Shown: positions 50,419 to 59,928 of the stretch, piece by piece | Layout of the letters: every line of letters starts with the position of its first letter | How positions within the stretch are numbered: the stretch's first letter is position 1 | DNA from: Paenibacillus sp. FSL R7-0273 | GTDB lineage: Bacteria > Bacillota > Bacilli > Paenibacillales > Paenibacillaceae | Direction of reading: 5' to 3' | Length of the DNA stretch: 64,000 nt | NCBI RefSeq assembly: GCF_000758625.1 | Contig: NZ_CP009283.1 | Coordinates: 817,501-881,500, forward strand | Notes under the pieces: generated by a model | What the model saw: only the letters and a program-made list of their open reading frames with translations | Told to the model about the DNA's origin: nothing | Database searches by the model: none | Made by a program: the position numbers and the translations under genes

Positions 50419-53379
50419 GTGACCGGTAAAACTAGCCGTTTTCAACTGGCCAAGAATATAACGCTTGCCGCTTTAGCCTTGTTACTGATGCTTCCGGCAG
50501 GCTTGAACGTACAGGCAAATGCAAGTGATCAGACCGTACCGGCAGCAAAGAATACGCAGGCGGCAGCATCCTCCGGACAGTCTGCGGAGGATGCATCGCC
50601 TGCGGGAGGAACAGCAGCCTTTAACCAGGATAAGTATACAGCTTACCTGGCCGGGCATAAGGATGCTGCCAGACCGGAGCAGGAAATCATTATTGAGGCT
50701 GGGGACTACAGCCTGGCTGAGGGCAGCGGAATCAGCAGGCTGTCTGACCATGAAGGGATGTCCGGAGAATCCCTGCTCACGGGTGAGTCGGGCAGGGTTG
50801 AATGGACGGTCAGCGTTCCTGAAGCCGGTCTCTACAATCTGTCCATGCTGTATTATCCGGTTGCAGGCAAAAGCTCGGCCATCGAGCGTGCATTGTACAT
50901 TGACGGAGAGCTCCCGTTTCGTGAAGCTGCCTTTCTGCAGTTTGACCGCATCTGGGTGAATCAGCTGGATCAGCTGGAAACGGATAATCAGGGGAATGAC
51001 CTGAGACCCAGACAGCTTGAGCAGCCCCGCTGGAGCGAGAAGCCGTTTCAGGATTCTGACGGGTATGAGAATGAGCCCTTTTTATTTTATTTTTCCAAAG
51101 GCACGCATACGCTGGCGCTGGAGTCTTCCAGGGAGCCGGTTATCATCAGGCAGCTGAAGCTGTACAAGCAGCCTGAGCCGCTGTCCTACGAGGAGCTGAA
51201 AAAGCAGCTGGATGCCGCCGGTGCGCAGCCTGCGGATAATCAGCTGCTGGTCATTGAGGGAGAGGCGGCGGCAGCAAAATCATCGCCGACCCTGTATCCG
51301 CTCAGCGAGCGTTCCAGCTCCGCTGTTCATCCCTACAGCTCTTCCAAAATAAAAATCAACACCATTGGCGGCTTTAACTGGCGGATACCCGGCCAGTGGA
51401 TCGAATGGGAGATCGATGTTCCTGAGACCGGGCTATATAAGCTGGCCTTTAAGACACAGCAAAATTTTGTAAGGGGGATTTACTCTACCCGCAGGCTGAC
51501 CATTGATGGTGAGGTGCCGTTTGCCGAAATGGCCATGGTCCCCTTCCGCTATAAAAGCGGCTACCGGCTGGATGTTATGGGCGGAGATGAACCCTATCTG
51601 TACAATCTCGAGCAAGGAAAGCATGTGGTGCGGCTTGAGGTCAGCCTCGGCGAGTTCGCCCCGCTGATCCGTGAGGTAGAGGAAAGCCTGTACAACCTTA
51701 ATTCGATGTACCGCAAAATTCTGATGATTACCGGCACGAAGCCGGATGAATACCGCGATTACCAGCTGGATAAGAAGGTGCCGGATATGCTGGAGGTGTT
51801 CGGGACCGAGCATGACCGGCTGAGGAGCGTCGCCAAAAGGCTGGTAGAGCTGTCGGGACAGTCCAGTGACCAGGAAGCGCTGCTTAAGACGATGGCGCAG
51901 CAGCTCAGCGAGCTGATCGAGGACCCGGATACCATCCCGAGAAGGCTTACCGCCTACAAGACGAATACCGGGGGCCTTGGCACCTGGGTTCAGCAGGCCA
52001 GAGAGCAGCCGCTGGAGATTGATGCGCTGTATGTGGCCTCACCGGATAGGAAGCTTCCGAAGAAGGGAATGGGCTTTGGCTCGAAAATCAAACACGAGAC
52101 AGCTACCTTCCTGGCCTCCTTCTTCACGGATTACAACCAGATCGGGAATGTATCCGATGAGGATGACCAAAAATCAGTTACGGTCTGGATCGGCAGCGGA
52201 CGCGATCAGGCGAATACGATGAAGGCGATGATCGATGAGACCTTTACCTCAGAAACCGGCATCAACGTAAATCTGAAGCTGGTGAACATGTCCACGCTGC
52301 TGCCGGCCACACTGGCCGGGCAAGGTCCCGATGTTGCGATGCAGATCGGAACGGACCTTCCTGTAAACTTTGCTATGCGTAATGCCGCGGCTGACCTGAC
52401 GCAGTTTGCAGACTTTGCGGAGGTAGAGGGCCGTTTCCGCGAAAGCGCGATGGTGCCGTTTGTCTATGACGGCGGAGCCTATGCACTGCCTGAGACCCAG
52501 ACCTTCAATATGCTGTTCTACCGCAAGGACATTCTGGAGGAGCTTCAGCTTGAGGTCCCCCAGACCTGGGAGGATGTATCCACCCTGCTGGCTGTGCTCA
52601 GCAAGAACCACATGCAGTTCGGTCTGCCGGTTGTGATTCAGTCTGCCGTTCAAGGACAGAATATTCCGCCTAACTCCATGTATGCGGCGCTGCTGTTTCA
52701 GAACGGCGGACAGTTCTACCGTAACGGCGGGGAAGAATCGGATCTGGATTCCCGGACCGGCATTGAAACATTCAAGCAGTGGACGGAATTCTATACCGAT
52801 TACAAGCTTGAAAAGGAATATGACTTCGCGAACCGGTTCCGTACCGGTGAAATGCCCTTCGGCATAGCGGATTATACCGTCTACAACCAGCTGTCTGTGT
52901 TCGCTCCGGAAATCCGGGGGATGTGGGGCTTCGTACCGATACCGGGAACCGTGAAGCCGGATGGTACGATTGACCGCACGGTCTCCAGCGGCGGGAGCGG
53001 CGTCATTATGATGGAGAAGGCGGAAGACAAGGACTCGGCCTGGGCGTTCATGAAATGGTGGACGAGTGAGGAGACGCAGACCGTGTTTGGACGCGAAATG
53101 GAAGGCCTGATGGGAGCCGCCGCACGTTATCCGACCGCCAACATCAAGGCGCTGGACAGTCTGCCCTGGCCGGTTGCCGATTACGATAATCTGAAAGCCC
53201 AGTTCGAATGGGCCGAGGGTGTGCCTGAGGTGCCGGGCGGATATTTCACAGGACGGCATTTATTCAATGCCTTCTACAAGACGGTGGTCGGCAATGTGGA
53301 GGCCCGGGAATCCATCATGGACTACGTTCAATATATCCAGGATGAGATCAGCACCAAGCGCAGAGAGTTTGGCCTATAG
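50419..53379 (+). CDS. Secreted solute-binding protein fused to sugar-binding-like domains
   Basis: A 986-residue exported protein. The signal peptide (about 12-36, LLMLPAGLNVQANA) has no lipobox cysteine. Two beta-sandwich regions of CBM type (about 90-255, with EAGDYSLAEG and VSVPEAGLYNLSMLYYPV; about 270-410, with IEGEAAAAKSS and IDVPETGLYKLAFK) are followed by a helical linker. Then comes a complete family 1 solute-binding domain (about 590-960: SVTVWIGSGRDQANTMKAMIDETF, GPDVAMQIGTDLPVNFAMRNAA, PQTWEDVSTLLAVLSKN). The GTG start follows AAGGAGG. No domain anchors it to the membrane, which is odd for a Gram-positive binding protein; it may bind the wall or another complex member. Confidence 0.82.
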   Translation: MTGKTSRFQLAKNITLAALALLLMLPAGLNVQANASDQTVPAAKNTQAAASSGQSAEDASPAGGTAAFNQDKYTAYLAGHKDAARPEQEIIIEAGDYSLAEGSGISRLSDHEGMSGESLLTGESGRVEWTVSVPEAGLYNLSMLYYPVAGKSSAIERALYIDGELPFREAAFLQFDRIWVNQLDQLETDNQGNDLRPRQLEQPRWSEKPFQDSDGYENEPFLFYFSKGTHTLALESSREPVIIRQLKLYKQPEPLSYEELKKQLDAAGAQPADNQLLVIEGEAAAAKSSPTLYPLSERSSSAVHPYSSSKIKINTIGGFNWRIPGQWIEWEIDVPETGLYKLAFKTQQNFVRGIYSTRRLTIDGEVPFAEMAMVPFRYKSGYRLDVMGGDEPYLYNLEQGKHVVRLEVSLGEFAPLIREVEESLYNLNSMYRKILMITGTKPDEYRDYQLDKKVPDMLEVFGTEHDRLRSVAKRLVELSGQSSDQEALLKTMAQQLSELIEDPDTIPRRLTAYKTNTGGLGTWVQQAREQPLEIDALYVASPDRKLPKKGMGFGSKIKHETATFLASFFTDYNQIGNVSDEDDQKSVTVWIGSGRDQANTMKAMIDETFTSETGINVNLKLVNMSTLLPATLAGQGPDVAMQIGTDLPVNFAMRNAAADLTQFADFAEVEGRFRESAMVPFVYDGGAYALPETQTFNMLFYRKDILEELQLEVPQTWEDVSTLLAVLSKNHMQFGLPVVIQSAVQGQNIPPNSMYAALLFQNGGQFYRNGGEESDLDSRTGIETFKQWTEFYTDYKLEKEYDFANRFRTGEMPFGIADYTVYNQLSVFAPEIRGMWGFVPIPGTVKPDGTIDRTVSSGGSGVIMMEKAEDKDSAWAFMKWWTSEETQTVFGREMEGLMGAAARYPTANIKALDSLPWPVADYDNLKAQFEWAEGVPEVPGGYFTGRHLFNAFYKTVVGNVEARESIMDYVQYIQDEISTKRREFGL

Positions 53380-53401
53380 CAGCAAGGGGGAGGAGCAAGC
53401 C

Positions 53402-54307
53402 GTGCAGAATTGGTGGAGCCTGAAATGGCATGAGATAAGAGCCAATAAGCATTCCTATATTTTAATGGCACCGTACATGATCCTGTTCGCCGTATTTACG
53501 GTGTTGCCTGTCCTGGTGTCGATTGTGCTCAGCTTCACATATTTCAACATGTTAGAATTTCCGAAGTTTATCGGCTGGCAGAACTATACCCGCCTGTTCC
53601 TGGAGGATGATGTCTTTCTGATCGCCCTCAAAAATACGCTGCTGTTTGCAGTGATTACAGGGCCTATCAGCTACATTGCCTGTTTTGTGTTCGCCTGGAT
53701 CATCAACGAGCTGTCACCCAAGCTTAGAGCTGTAATGACGCTTGTCTTCTATGCGCCCTCCATTTCGGGGAACGTATACTTCATCTGGCTGATGATTTTC
53801 TCCGGTGACCGGTACGGAATTATGAACGGCCTGCTGCTGCGCTTCGGCTTCATTCTGGAGCCGATCCTGTGGCTGAAGACGGAAGGCTATATTATGCCGA
53901 TTATCATCCTGGTGCAGCTGTGGCTCAGTCTGGGAACCGGCTTCCTGGCATTCATCGCCGGCCTGCAGACGGTAGACGGCACTTTATATGAAGCCGGAGC
54001 GGTCGACGGAATCAAAAACCGCTGGCAGGAGCTGTGGTACATCACGCTTCCGTCGATGCGGCCGCAATTAATGTTCGGCGCCGTAATCCAGATTACGACC
54101 GCTTTTGCCGTAGCCGATGTCTCCATTGCCCTGGCCGGGTTCCCGAGTGTGAACTATGCGGCGGAGACGATCGTCACGCATCTGATTGATTTTGGCACCA
54201 CCCGGTTTGAAATGGGATATGCGTCAGCGATTGCTACGGTGCTGTTCCTGATCATGGTCGCCTCGAACCTTATCGTACAAAAGCTCCTTAGAAAGGTGGG
54301 CGAATAA
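53402..54307 (+). CDS. Carbohydrate ABC permease, first pair (MalF type)
   Basis: A 301-residue permease with six predicted helices and coupling loop GTLYEAGAVDGIKNRWQELWYITLPSMRP. The GTG at 53402 has GGGGGAGGAG 6 nt upstream. It starts 22 bp after the fused binding protein, which is its likely partner. Confidence 0.91.
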   Translation: MQNWWSLKWHEIRANKHSYILMAPYMILFAVFTVLPVLVSIVLSFTYFNMLEFPKFIGWQNYTRLFLEDDVFLIALKNTLLFAVITGPISYIACFVFAWIINELSPKLRAVMTLVFYAPSISGNVYFIWLMIFSGDRYGIMNGLLLRFGFILEPILWLKTEGYIMPIIILVQLWLSLGTGFLAFIAGLQTVDGTLYEAGAVDGIKNRWQELWYITLPSMRPQLMFGAVIQITTAFAVADVSIALAGFPSVNYAAETIVTHLIDFGTTRFEMGYASAIATVLFLIMVASNLIVQKLLRKVGE

Positions 54308-54309
54308 TC

Positions 54310-55212
54310 TTGAATATCCCCTTTCAGGCCAATACCAGAAGGCGGCTCGGACGCGCAGTCCGGATGCCCAAAAAACGGGTGAACCGTTCAGCCTGGGGCA
54401 CATTTTCCTTATTCGCCCTGCTTACACTCTTCGGGGCCTTTATGATTCTGCCGCTGGTTTATGCCATTAACAATGCGTTTAAGCCGCTGGATGAGATTTT
54501 TATTTTCCCGCCGACGCTGTTTGTGCGTAATCCGACGCTGAATAACTTTGTGGATCTGTTTAACCTGCTCGGCAATTCGTGGGTACCGTTCTCCCGGTAT
54601 ATTTTCAACACGGTGTTCATTACAGGCGCAGGTATTATCGGACACGTCATCTTTGCCTCGGCAGCGGCATATCCGCTGGCCAAGCATCATTTTCCCGGCA
54701 AAAAAGTGCTGTTCACCATCGTCGTTCTATCGCTGATGTTCACGCCGGCCGTAACGGCTATGCCCAACTATATGATCATGTCCTGGCTGGGGCTGATCGA
54801 CACGTACTGGGCCGTCATTATTCCGGCATTCGCCTATTCTCTGGGCCTGTATCTGATGAAGCAGTTCATGGAGCAGATTCCGGATGTGCTGCTGGAGGCC
54901 GCCAAAATCGACGGTGCCAGCGAATACCGCATTTTCTGGACGATCGTTATGCCTAACGTCAAGCCGGCCTGGCTGACCCTGATTATTCTGCTGTTTCAGA
55001 TCCTGTGGGGCAGCGACGGCAACGGCTTCATCTACAGCGAACAGCTGAAATCGCTTCATTTCGCGGCTGGCCAGGTAGTAGCCGGAGGCATTGCCCGTTC
55101 CGGTGCAGCGGCGGCAGTGGCGCTTATCCTGATGAGTGTGCCGATTACGCTGTTTGTTTTTTCACAGAGCCGGATTATTGAGACGATGGCTACTTCAGGA
55201 ATGAAGGACTAG
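54310..55212 (+). CDS. Carbohydrate ABC permease, first pair (MalG type)
   Basis: A 300-residue permease, six helices, coupling loop IPDVLLEAAKIDGASEYRIFWTIVMPNVKPA. TTG start 2 bp after the partner stop. No ATPase gene is nearby, so a shared MsmX-like ATPase is assumed. Confidence 0.91.
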   Translation: MNIPFQANTRRRLGRAVRMPKKRVNRSAWGTFSLFALLTLFGAFMILPLVYAINNAFKPLDEIFIFPPTLFVRNPTLNNFVDLFNLLGNSWVPFSRYIFNTVFITGAGIIGHVIFASAAAYPLAKHHFPGKKVLFTIVVLSLMFTPAVTAMPNYMIMSWLGLIDTYWAVIIPAFAYSLGLYLMKQFMEQIPDVLLEAAKIDGASEYRIFWTIVMPNVKPAWLTLIILLFQILWGSDGNGFIYSEQLKSLHFAAGQVVAGGIARSGAAAAVALILMSVPITLFVFSQSRIIETMATSGMKD

Positions 55213-55224
55213 GGGGGAAGGCAG

Positions 55225-56733
55225 TTGATTGCAAAAAAGTGGCTGCTTGCGGGGACAATGGCATCCCTGCTGCTGAGTTGTGCGGCTCCCGCGCCGGTGA
55301 ATGCCGAGGCCGTGCCATATGAGAGCTATAACTATAATTACTGGGAGGAAGCCGTGCCTGCTCCGGCAGCATACATCCCTGACCGTACGCTTACAGGCAA
55401 GGATCTCGGGGTGGGTGACTTTCTGGACCCCGCCGACATGGTTGTTGCGGACAGCGGGCTAATCTATATCGTAGACAGCGGGAATGCCCGGATTATCTGC
55501 CTGGACAGCGGCTGGAAGGTAGATAAGGTCATCACCGGCTTTGACAACGGCGGGAAGGCAGAAACCTTCAAGAATCCGTCGGGGCTGTATGTTAATGACG
55601 AAGGCAATCTGTTCGTGGCCGACACGGACAACGGGCGTATCGTCGTGCTGTCCCCGGACGGGGAGCTGCTGCGTTTGATTGAGCAGCCGGAGTCGGATAT
55701 CCTGCCGGCTGACTTCAAGTTTATCCCGGTCAAGGTGACGGTGGACCAGGCGGAACGGGTCTATGTTATTGCCAAGGGTATTTTCGAGGGAATTATGCAG
55801 TTCGATGAGAACGGCGTGTTCATCGGCTACGTCGGCACGAACAAGGTCAAGCGCGACTACACCGAATATATCTGGCGGATGTTCTCGACCAAAGCGCAGA
55901 AGGCGCAGATGGCGTTGTTCGTCCCCACGGAGTTCTCCAATATTGATGTGGATGAAAAAGGCTTCCTGTATGCGACGAATATTGATCCGGGCTCGAAGGA
56001 GCCGGTTAAACGGCTTAATCCCTCCGGTGAGGATGTGCTGAAGCGGTTCGGGTACTTCGATGTTCTGGGGGATATCCGTTACCGGATATCGGTGGGACCT
56101 TCCAAGTTCACGGATATCAAGGTGCTTCCTGACGGAATGTACAGCGCGCTGGACGCCAATCAGGGGAAGGTGTTCACCTATAACGATGAAGGCGACCTTC
56201 TCTATGTGTATGGCGGCAAGGGCAACCAGACCGGGACGTTCAAAACACCGGCAGCCATTGAGTACGCCAGCGGTAACCAGCTGGTGCTGGACCGGGGGAA
56301 GGGCAATATCGTGGTCTTCAAGCCGACCCGGTTCGGCAGCATTGTAAATGAAGCGGTCGGCTATCATTACAACGGTGAGGATGTACAGGCGGTTCCCGTA
56401 TGGAGGGAGGTCCTGAAGCTGAATGCCAACTATGATATCGCCTATATTGGCATAGGCAAGTCGCTGCTTATGGAGAAAAACAACAAGGAAGCGATGAAGT
56501 ATTTTAAGCTCGGGATGGACCGGGACGGTTATTCCGTAGCCTTCAAACGGTATCGCAGAGAAGTGATGCAGGAGCACTTCGGAACCTTCCTGACATCGGT
56601 AATGCTGCTGGTGGCCGTATGGGTTGCCTACCGGATCTTCGGCTTCTGGAGAAGAAAACGGCAATCCCGGGCTTCCAGCCAGGCTCCGCATAACCTTAAG
56701 GAGGGGAACGCCCATGAGGCAGGATTTCATTAA
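55225..56733 (+). CDS. Membrane-anchored NHL-repeat beta-propeller protein
   Basis: A 502-residue exported protein. An N-terminal signal (LLAGTMASLLLSC) could be read as lipoprotein-like (LLSC) or as a plain signal peptide. NHL repeats follow (LDPADMVVADSGLIYIVDSGNARI, FKNPSGLYVNDEGNLFVADTDNGRIVVLS, FSNIDVDEKGFLYATN), giving a six- or more-bladed propeller to about residue 385. Then come a TPR-like segment (AYIGIGKSLLMEKNNKEAMKYFKLGMDRD) and a C-terminal membrane helix (456-475) with a basic tail. TTG start after AGGGGGGAAGG. Presumed protein- or glycan-binding scaffold of the transporter. Confidence 0.82.
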   Translation: MIAKKWLLAGTMASLLLSCAAPAPVNAEAVPYESYNYNYWEEAVPAPAAYIPDRTLTGKDLGVGDFLDPADMVVADSGLIYIVDSGNARIICLDSGWKVDKVITGFDNGGKAETFKNPSGLYVNDEGNLFVADTDNGRIVVLSPDGELLRLIEQPESDILPADFKFIPVKVTVDQAERVYVIAKGIFEGIMQFDENGVFIGYVGTNKVKRDYTEYIWRMFSTKAQKAQMALFVPTEFSNIDVDEKGFLYATNIDPGSKEPVKRLNPSGEDVLKRFGYFDVLGDIRYRISVGPSKFTDIKVLPDGMYSALDANQGKVFTYNDEGDLLYVYGGKGNQTGTFKTPAAIEYASGNQLVLDRGKGNIVVFKPTRFGSIVNEAVGYHYNGEDVQAVPVWREVLKLNANYDIAYIGIGKSLLMEKNNKEAMKYFKLGMDRDGYSVAFKRYRREVMQEHFGTFLTSVMLLVAVWVAYRIFGFWRRKRQSRASSQAPHNLKEGNAHEAGFH

Positions 56734-57334
56734 ATTCCCGCTGCACCTCATTGTGCATCCGTTTGACAGCTTTTGGGATATGAAATATGAGGGCAAAGGA
56801 AAGCTGCGGGTAACACTGACCATTCTGCTGCTTGTCGTGATCTCCATGATCCTGAAGAATCAGTTCGCAGGTTTTCTGGTCAACTATAATGACCCGCGCC
56901 ATCTAAACAGTATTACACAGCTGATCACCGTTATTTTTCCGTTTTTCCTGTGGTGCCTGTCCAACTGGGCCATAACAACGCTGATGGACGGCGAGGGGAA
57001 ATTCAAAGAGATCATGATGGCTACGGGCTATGCGCTTGTTCCCATTGTCATTATTTACACCCCGATGGTCGTGGCCAGCCGGTTTATGGCAGAGGAAGAA
57101 ACGGCCTTCTACTATTTGATGATGTCGGTGGCATCCATCTGGTTCATAGCGCTGCTGTTCGTCGGCATTATGACCGTTCATCAGTACACTGTGCTCAAAA
57201 CGGTTGTAACGATGCTGCTGACGATAGTGGTTATGGGCATTGTTGTATTCCTCGGAACCCTTGTCCTGAGCATGATTCAGCAGATTACCGAATTCTTTAT
57301 CAATATTTACCGTGAATTGATTTTCCGTACATGA
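56714..57334 (+). CDS. Yip1-family integral membrane protein
   Basis: A 206-residue protein with about five membrane helices, resembling the Yip1/DUF1282-type family of bacteria (FPLHLIVHPFDSFWDMKYEGKGKL; SNWAITTLMDGEGKFKEIMMATGYALVPIVI). ATG 56714 follows AAGGAGGGG and overlaps the end of the NHL gene by 20 bp, so translation is coupled. Function is unknown; its place between NHL and DUF5696 genes suggests an assembly partner. Confidence 0.8.
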   Translation: MRQDFIKFPLHLIVHPFDSFWDMKYEGKGKLRVTLTILLLVVISMILKNQFAGFLVNYNDPRHLNSITQLITVIFPFFLWCLSNWAITTLMDGEGKFKEIMMATGYALVPIVIIYTPMVVASRFMAEEETAFYYLMMSVASIWFIALLFVGIMTVHQYTVLKTVVTMLLTIVVMGIVVFLGTLVLSMIQQITEFFINIYRELIFRT

Positions 57335-57348
57335 AGGAGGCCGCATCT

Positions 57349-59928
57349 GTGAAAAAACGTAAATTAAAGGCTGCGGTGCTCGCCTGTGCCGCAGTTCTCT
57401 GTATCATTGCCGCGGCTGTATTATACTCCGGCTCCCGCGGAGCGGAAGCGGTTGAAGCCTCCGCCTATATGGAGGTGACGGCTGAGCTTGAGGCCGGAAG
57501 CGAGCTGGCCGCGCTGCCCGATTCCTCCGGCGGTGTGCCAGGCATGCTGCTGGCAGCGGAGGATGCGGAGCTGTCCTTATACTATAATGCTGAGACGACT
57601 GAAATAGCGGTGAAGGATAAACGGGCGGGGCAGATCTGGTACAGCAATCCTGTTGCCCGCAATGAGGATGCACTGGCCTCGGGTTTTGAGAAGGAGCTGC
57701 TGTCCTCGCAGCTGACCGTGCTGTTCCGTGACGCTGTAGGGACACTTGAATCCTACACCAACTTTGCCCAGAGCATCAGCAGCAAGCAGTTCACGGCCGA
57801 GAGCCTGAAGAACGGGCTGCGGATTACGTATACCATCGGGGATACGTCCGCAGGCATTGATGCGCTGCCCCAATATATCAGTCAGGCCCGGCTGGAGGAG
57901 GCGGTGCTCTCCAAGCTGGATGCAGCGACCGCCAAGTATGTTGCAACCCGCTACTATCCGAAGGACGGCAGCCCCGAGATCATGGAGCGGATCGATGCTC
58001 AGGTTTCCAAGCCGCTGGTGCTCAAGAAAATGACCGCTGCCTTTGCGCTGGCGGGCTATTCTGCTGAGGATCTGGCGCAGGACAATGCGGAGAACGGAAT
58101 CGGCGGGGGATCGGGAACCTCCAAGCCCAATTTCGTTATTCCGCTGGAATACAGGCTTGAGGAAGGCTCGCTGGTTGTAAAGGTACCTGTGGGCCAGGTC
58201 AAGGAGAGCGGGCAATATCAGATCCGCAGTCTGGAGCTGCTTAATATGTTCGGCGCTGCTGACCAGCTGACAGACGGCTATATGCTGGTTCCTGACGGCT
58301 CAGGCAGCCTGATCCGTCTGAACAACGGCAAAGTGAAGGAAGAGCAGTATGTGCAGCGCGTGTACGGGCCGGACCCCAATGACAACAGCTACCGGCGCGG
58401 GCAGGTCAGCCAGAATGCCCGGATGCCGGTCTTCGGCATGAAGGCGGGGGATGGCGCGTGGTTCGCTGTCATTGAGAAGGGCGATGCCATCGCGAGTATC
58501 GCCGCTGACATCAGCGGCAAAAAGAATTCCTACAATTTCATTCACAGCAGCTATTCCCTGCGGGGCGAGGATGAGCTTGAGCTGTATACGGGTTCAACCA
58601 TCCAGGAAATACAGCTGCTTAGCGAAGAAATCTACAAGGGCGATATCCAGGTCCGCTACAGCTTCCTGAACCAGGATAAAGCCGGCTATTCCGGGATGGC
58701 TGAGCTGTACCGGGATAAGCTGGTTGCGGAGAAGGCGCTCACGCCTCTGGCGGAGGAGCAGAGCATTCCGTTCTACCTAGATATGCTGGGTGCTGTCGAC
58801 AAGCAGAAGTCACTGCTCGGCGTGCCTTACCGCTCAGAGATTTCCATGACCTCCTTCCGGCAGGCAGCACTGATTGCCGGGGAATTGAAGCAGGACGGCA
58901 TCGGACGGCTGCTGATGCGGTACACCGGCTGGTCCGGCAAAGGCGTGAATCACTCCACGCCGGATAAGCTGAAGACCGAAAGCGTGCTTGGCAGCAAGCC
59001 GGAGCTGACCGCGCTGCGGGATCAGCTGGCACAGGCAGGCGGGACACTGTTCCCGGATGTGGCTTTTCAGCAGATCTATCACAATGACAGCGGCTTTACA
59101 CCTTCCTCTGACGCTGCAAGGTTTGTCACACGGGAGGAAGCGGAGCTGTATCCTTACAACCGGGCGCTGAACCGGATGGATATGACACTTGGCAGCTACT
59201 ATTTGTTATCACCAGCCAAGCTGCCCTATTATGTGGACGCTTTTATGGATAAGTATGCCGGCTTTGAAATGGAAGGCGTGTCTCTGCGGGATCTCGGCAA
59301 TGTGCTGAGCTCTGATTTCCGGGCCAGCCGGGTAATCCAGCGGGAAACGGCCAAGGCCATCGTGAAGGAGCAGCTGGACAGAATCAGCCAGGATGTCGGG
59401 CAGACCATGGTTTCAGGCGGCAACGCCTATGCCTGGCCTTATGCCGATCATCTGATTAATGTTCCAGTATCCTCAAGCGGCTTTGCGCTTACGGATGAAG
59501 ACGTGCCCTTTTATCAGATGGTGGTCCATGGCTTCATCAGCTATACCGGCGCACCGGTTAATCTGAGTGACGAGCAGGATATGCACACGCAGCTGCTCCG
59601 CTCCATTGAGCTGGGGTCAGCACCCTACTTTTCGTGGTCCTATGAGCCGTCCTCGAAGCTGAAATTCACGCATTTTGACAGCATGTATGCGACCTCCTAT
59701 CAGGACTGGTATGATCAGGCGGTTTCCATGTACAAGGAAGTGAATGAGGTGCTTTCCCCGGTACAGCATGCGCAGATTGTAAACCATACACGCCATCAGG
59801 AGGGTGTTGTAGAGGTGCAGTACAGCAACGGCATATCTATCTATGTCAACTACACCGGGCAGGATGTCTCCGTGCGGGGAACCGCTGTCGGTGCAGGACA
59901 ATATGTGATTGAAGGTGAACCGTCATGA
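57349..59928 (+). CDS. DUF5696-type extracellular protein
   Basis: An 859-residue protein with an N-terminal membrane anchor (LKAAVLACAAVLCIIAAAVLY) and a large extracellular part. I place it in DUF5696 from overall pattern: MLLAAEDAELSLYYNAETTEIAVKDKRAGQIWYSNP near the start, DGYMLVPDGSGSLIRLNNGK in the middle, and FSWSYEPSSKLKFTHFDSMYATSYQDWYDQA near the end. The C-terminus (VEVQYSNGISIYVNYT) recalls glycosidase families such as GH101/GH129, so it may be an unrecognised TIM-barrel enzyme; this is a guess. GTG 57349 has AAGGAGG 8 nt upstream, better than ATG 57331. It overlaps the next gene by 4 bp. Confidence 0.72.
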   Translation: MKKRKLKAAVLACAAVLCIIAAAVLYSGSRGAEAVEASAYMEVTAELEAGSELAALPDSSGGVPGMLLAAEDAELSLYYNAETTEIAVKDKRAGQIWYSNPVARNEDALASGFEKELLSSQLTVLFRDAVGTLESYTNFAQSISSKQFTAESLKNGLRITYTIGDTSAGIDALPQYISQARLEEAVLSKLDAATAKYVATRYYPKDGSPEIMERIDAQVSKPLVLKKMTAAFALAGYSAEDLAQDNAENGIGGGSGTSKPNFVIPLEYRLEEGSLVVKVPVGQVKESGQYQIRSLELLNMFGAADQLTDGYMLVPDGSGSLIRLNNGKVKEEQYVQRVYGPDPNDNSYRRGQVSQNARMPVFGMKAGDGAWFAVIEKGDAIASIAADISGKKNSYNFIHSSYSLRGEDELELYTGSTIQEIQLLSEEIYKGDIQVRYSFLNQDKAGYSGMAELYRDKLVAEKALTPLAEEQSIPFYLDMLGAVDKQKSLLGVPYRSEISMTSFRQAALIAGELKQDGIGRLLMRYTGWSGKGVNHSTPDKLKTESVLGSKPELTALRDQLAQAGGTLFPDVAFQQIYHNDSGFTPSSDAARFVTREEAELYPYNRALNRMDMTLGSYYLLSPAKLPYYVDAFMDKYAGFEMEGVSLRDLGNVLSSDFRASRVIQRETAKAIVKEQLDRISQDVGQTMVSGGNAYAWPYADHLINVPVSSSGFALTDEDVPFYQMVVHGFISYTGAPVNLSDEQDMHTQLLRSIELGSAPYFSWSYEPSSKLKFTHFDSMYATSYQDWYDQAVSMYKEVNEVLSPVQHAQIVNHTRHQEGVVEVQYSNGISIYVNYTGQDVSVRGTAVGAGQYVIEGEPS

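Noticed and set aside
53219..53401. 61-residue N-terminal extension of the permease at 53402
   Set aside because: It overlaps the fused binding-protein gene, and a strong ribosome-binding site precedes GTG 53402.
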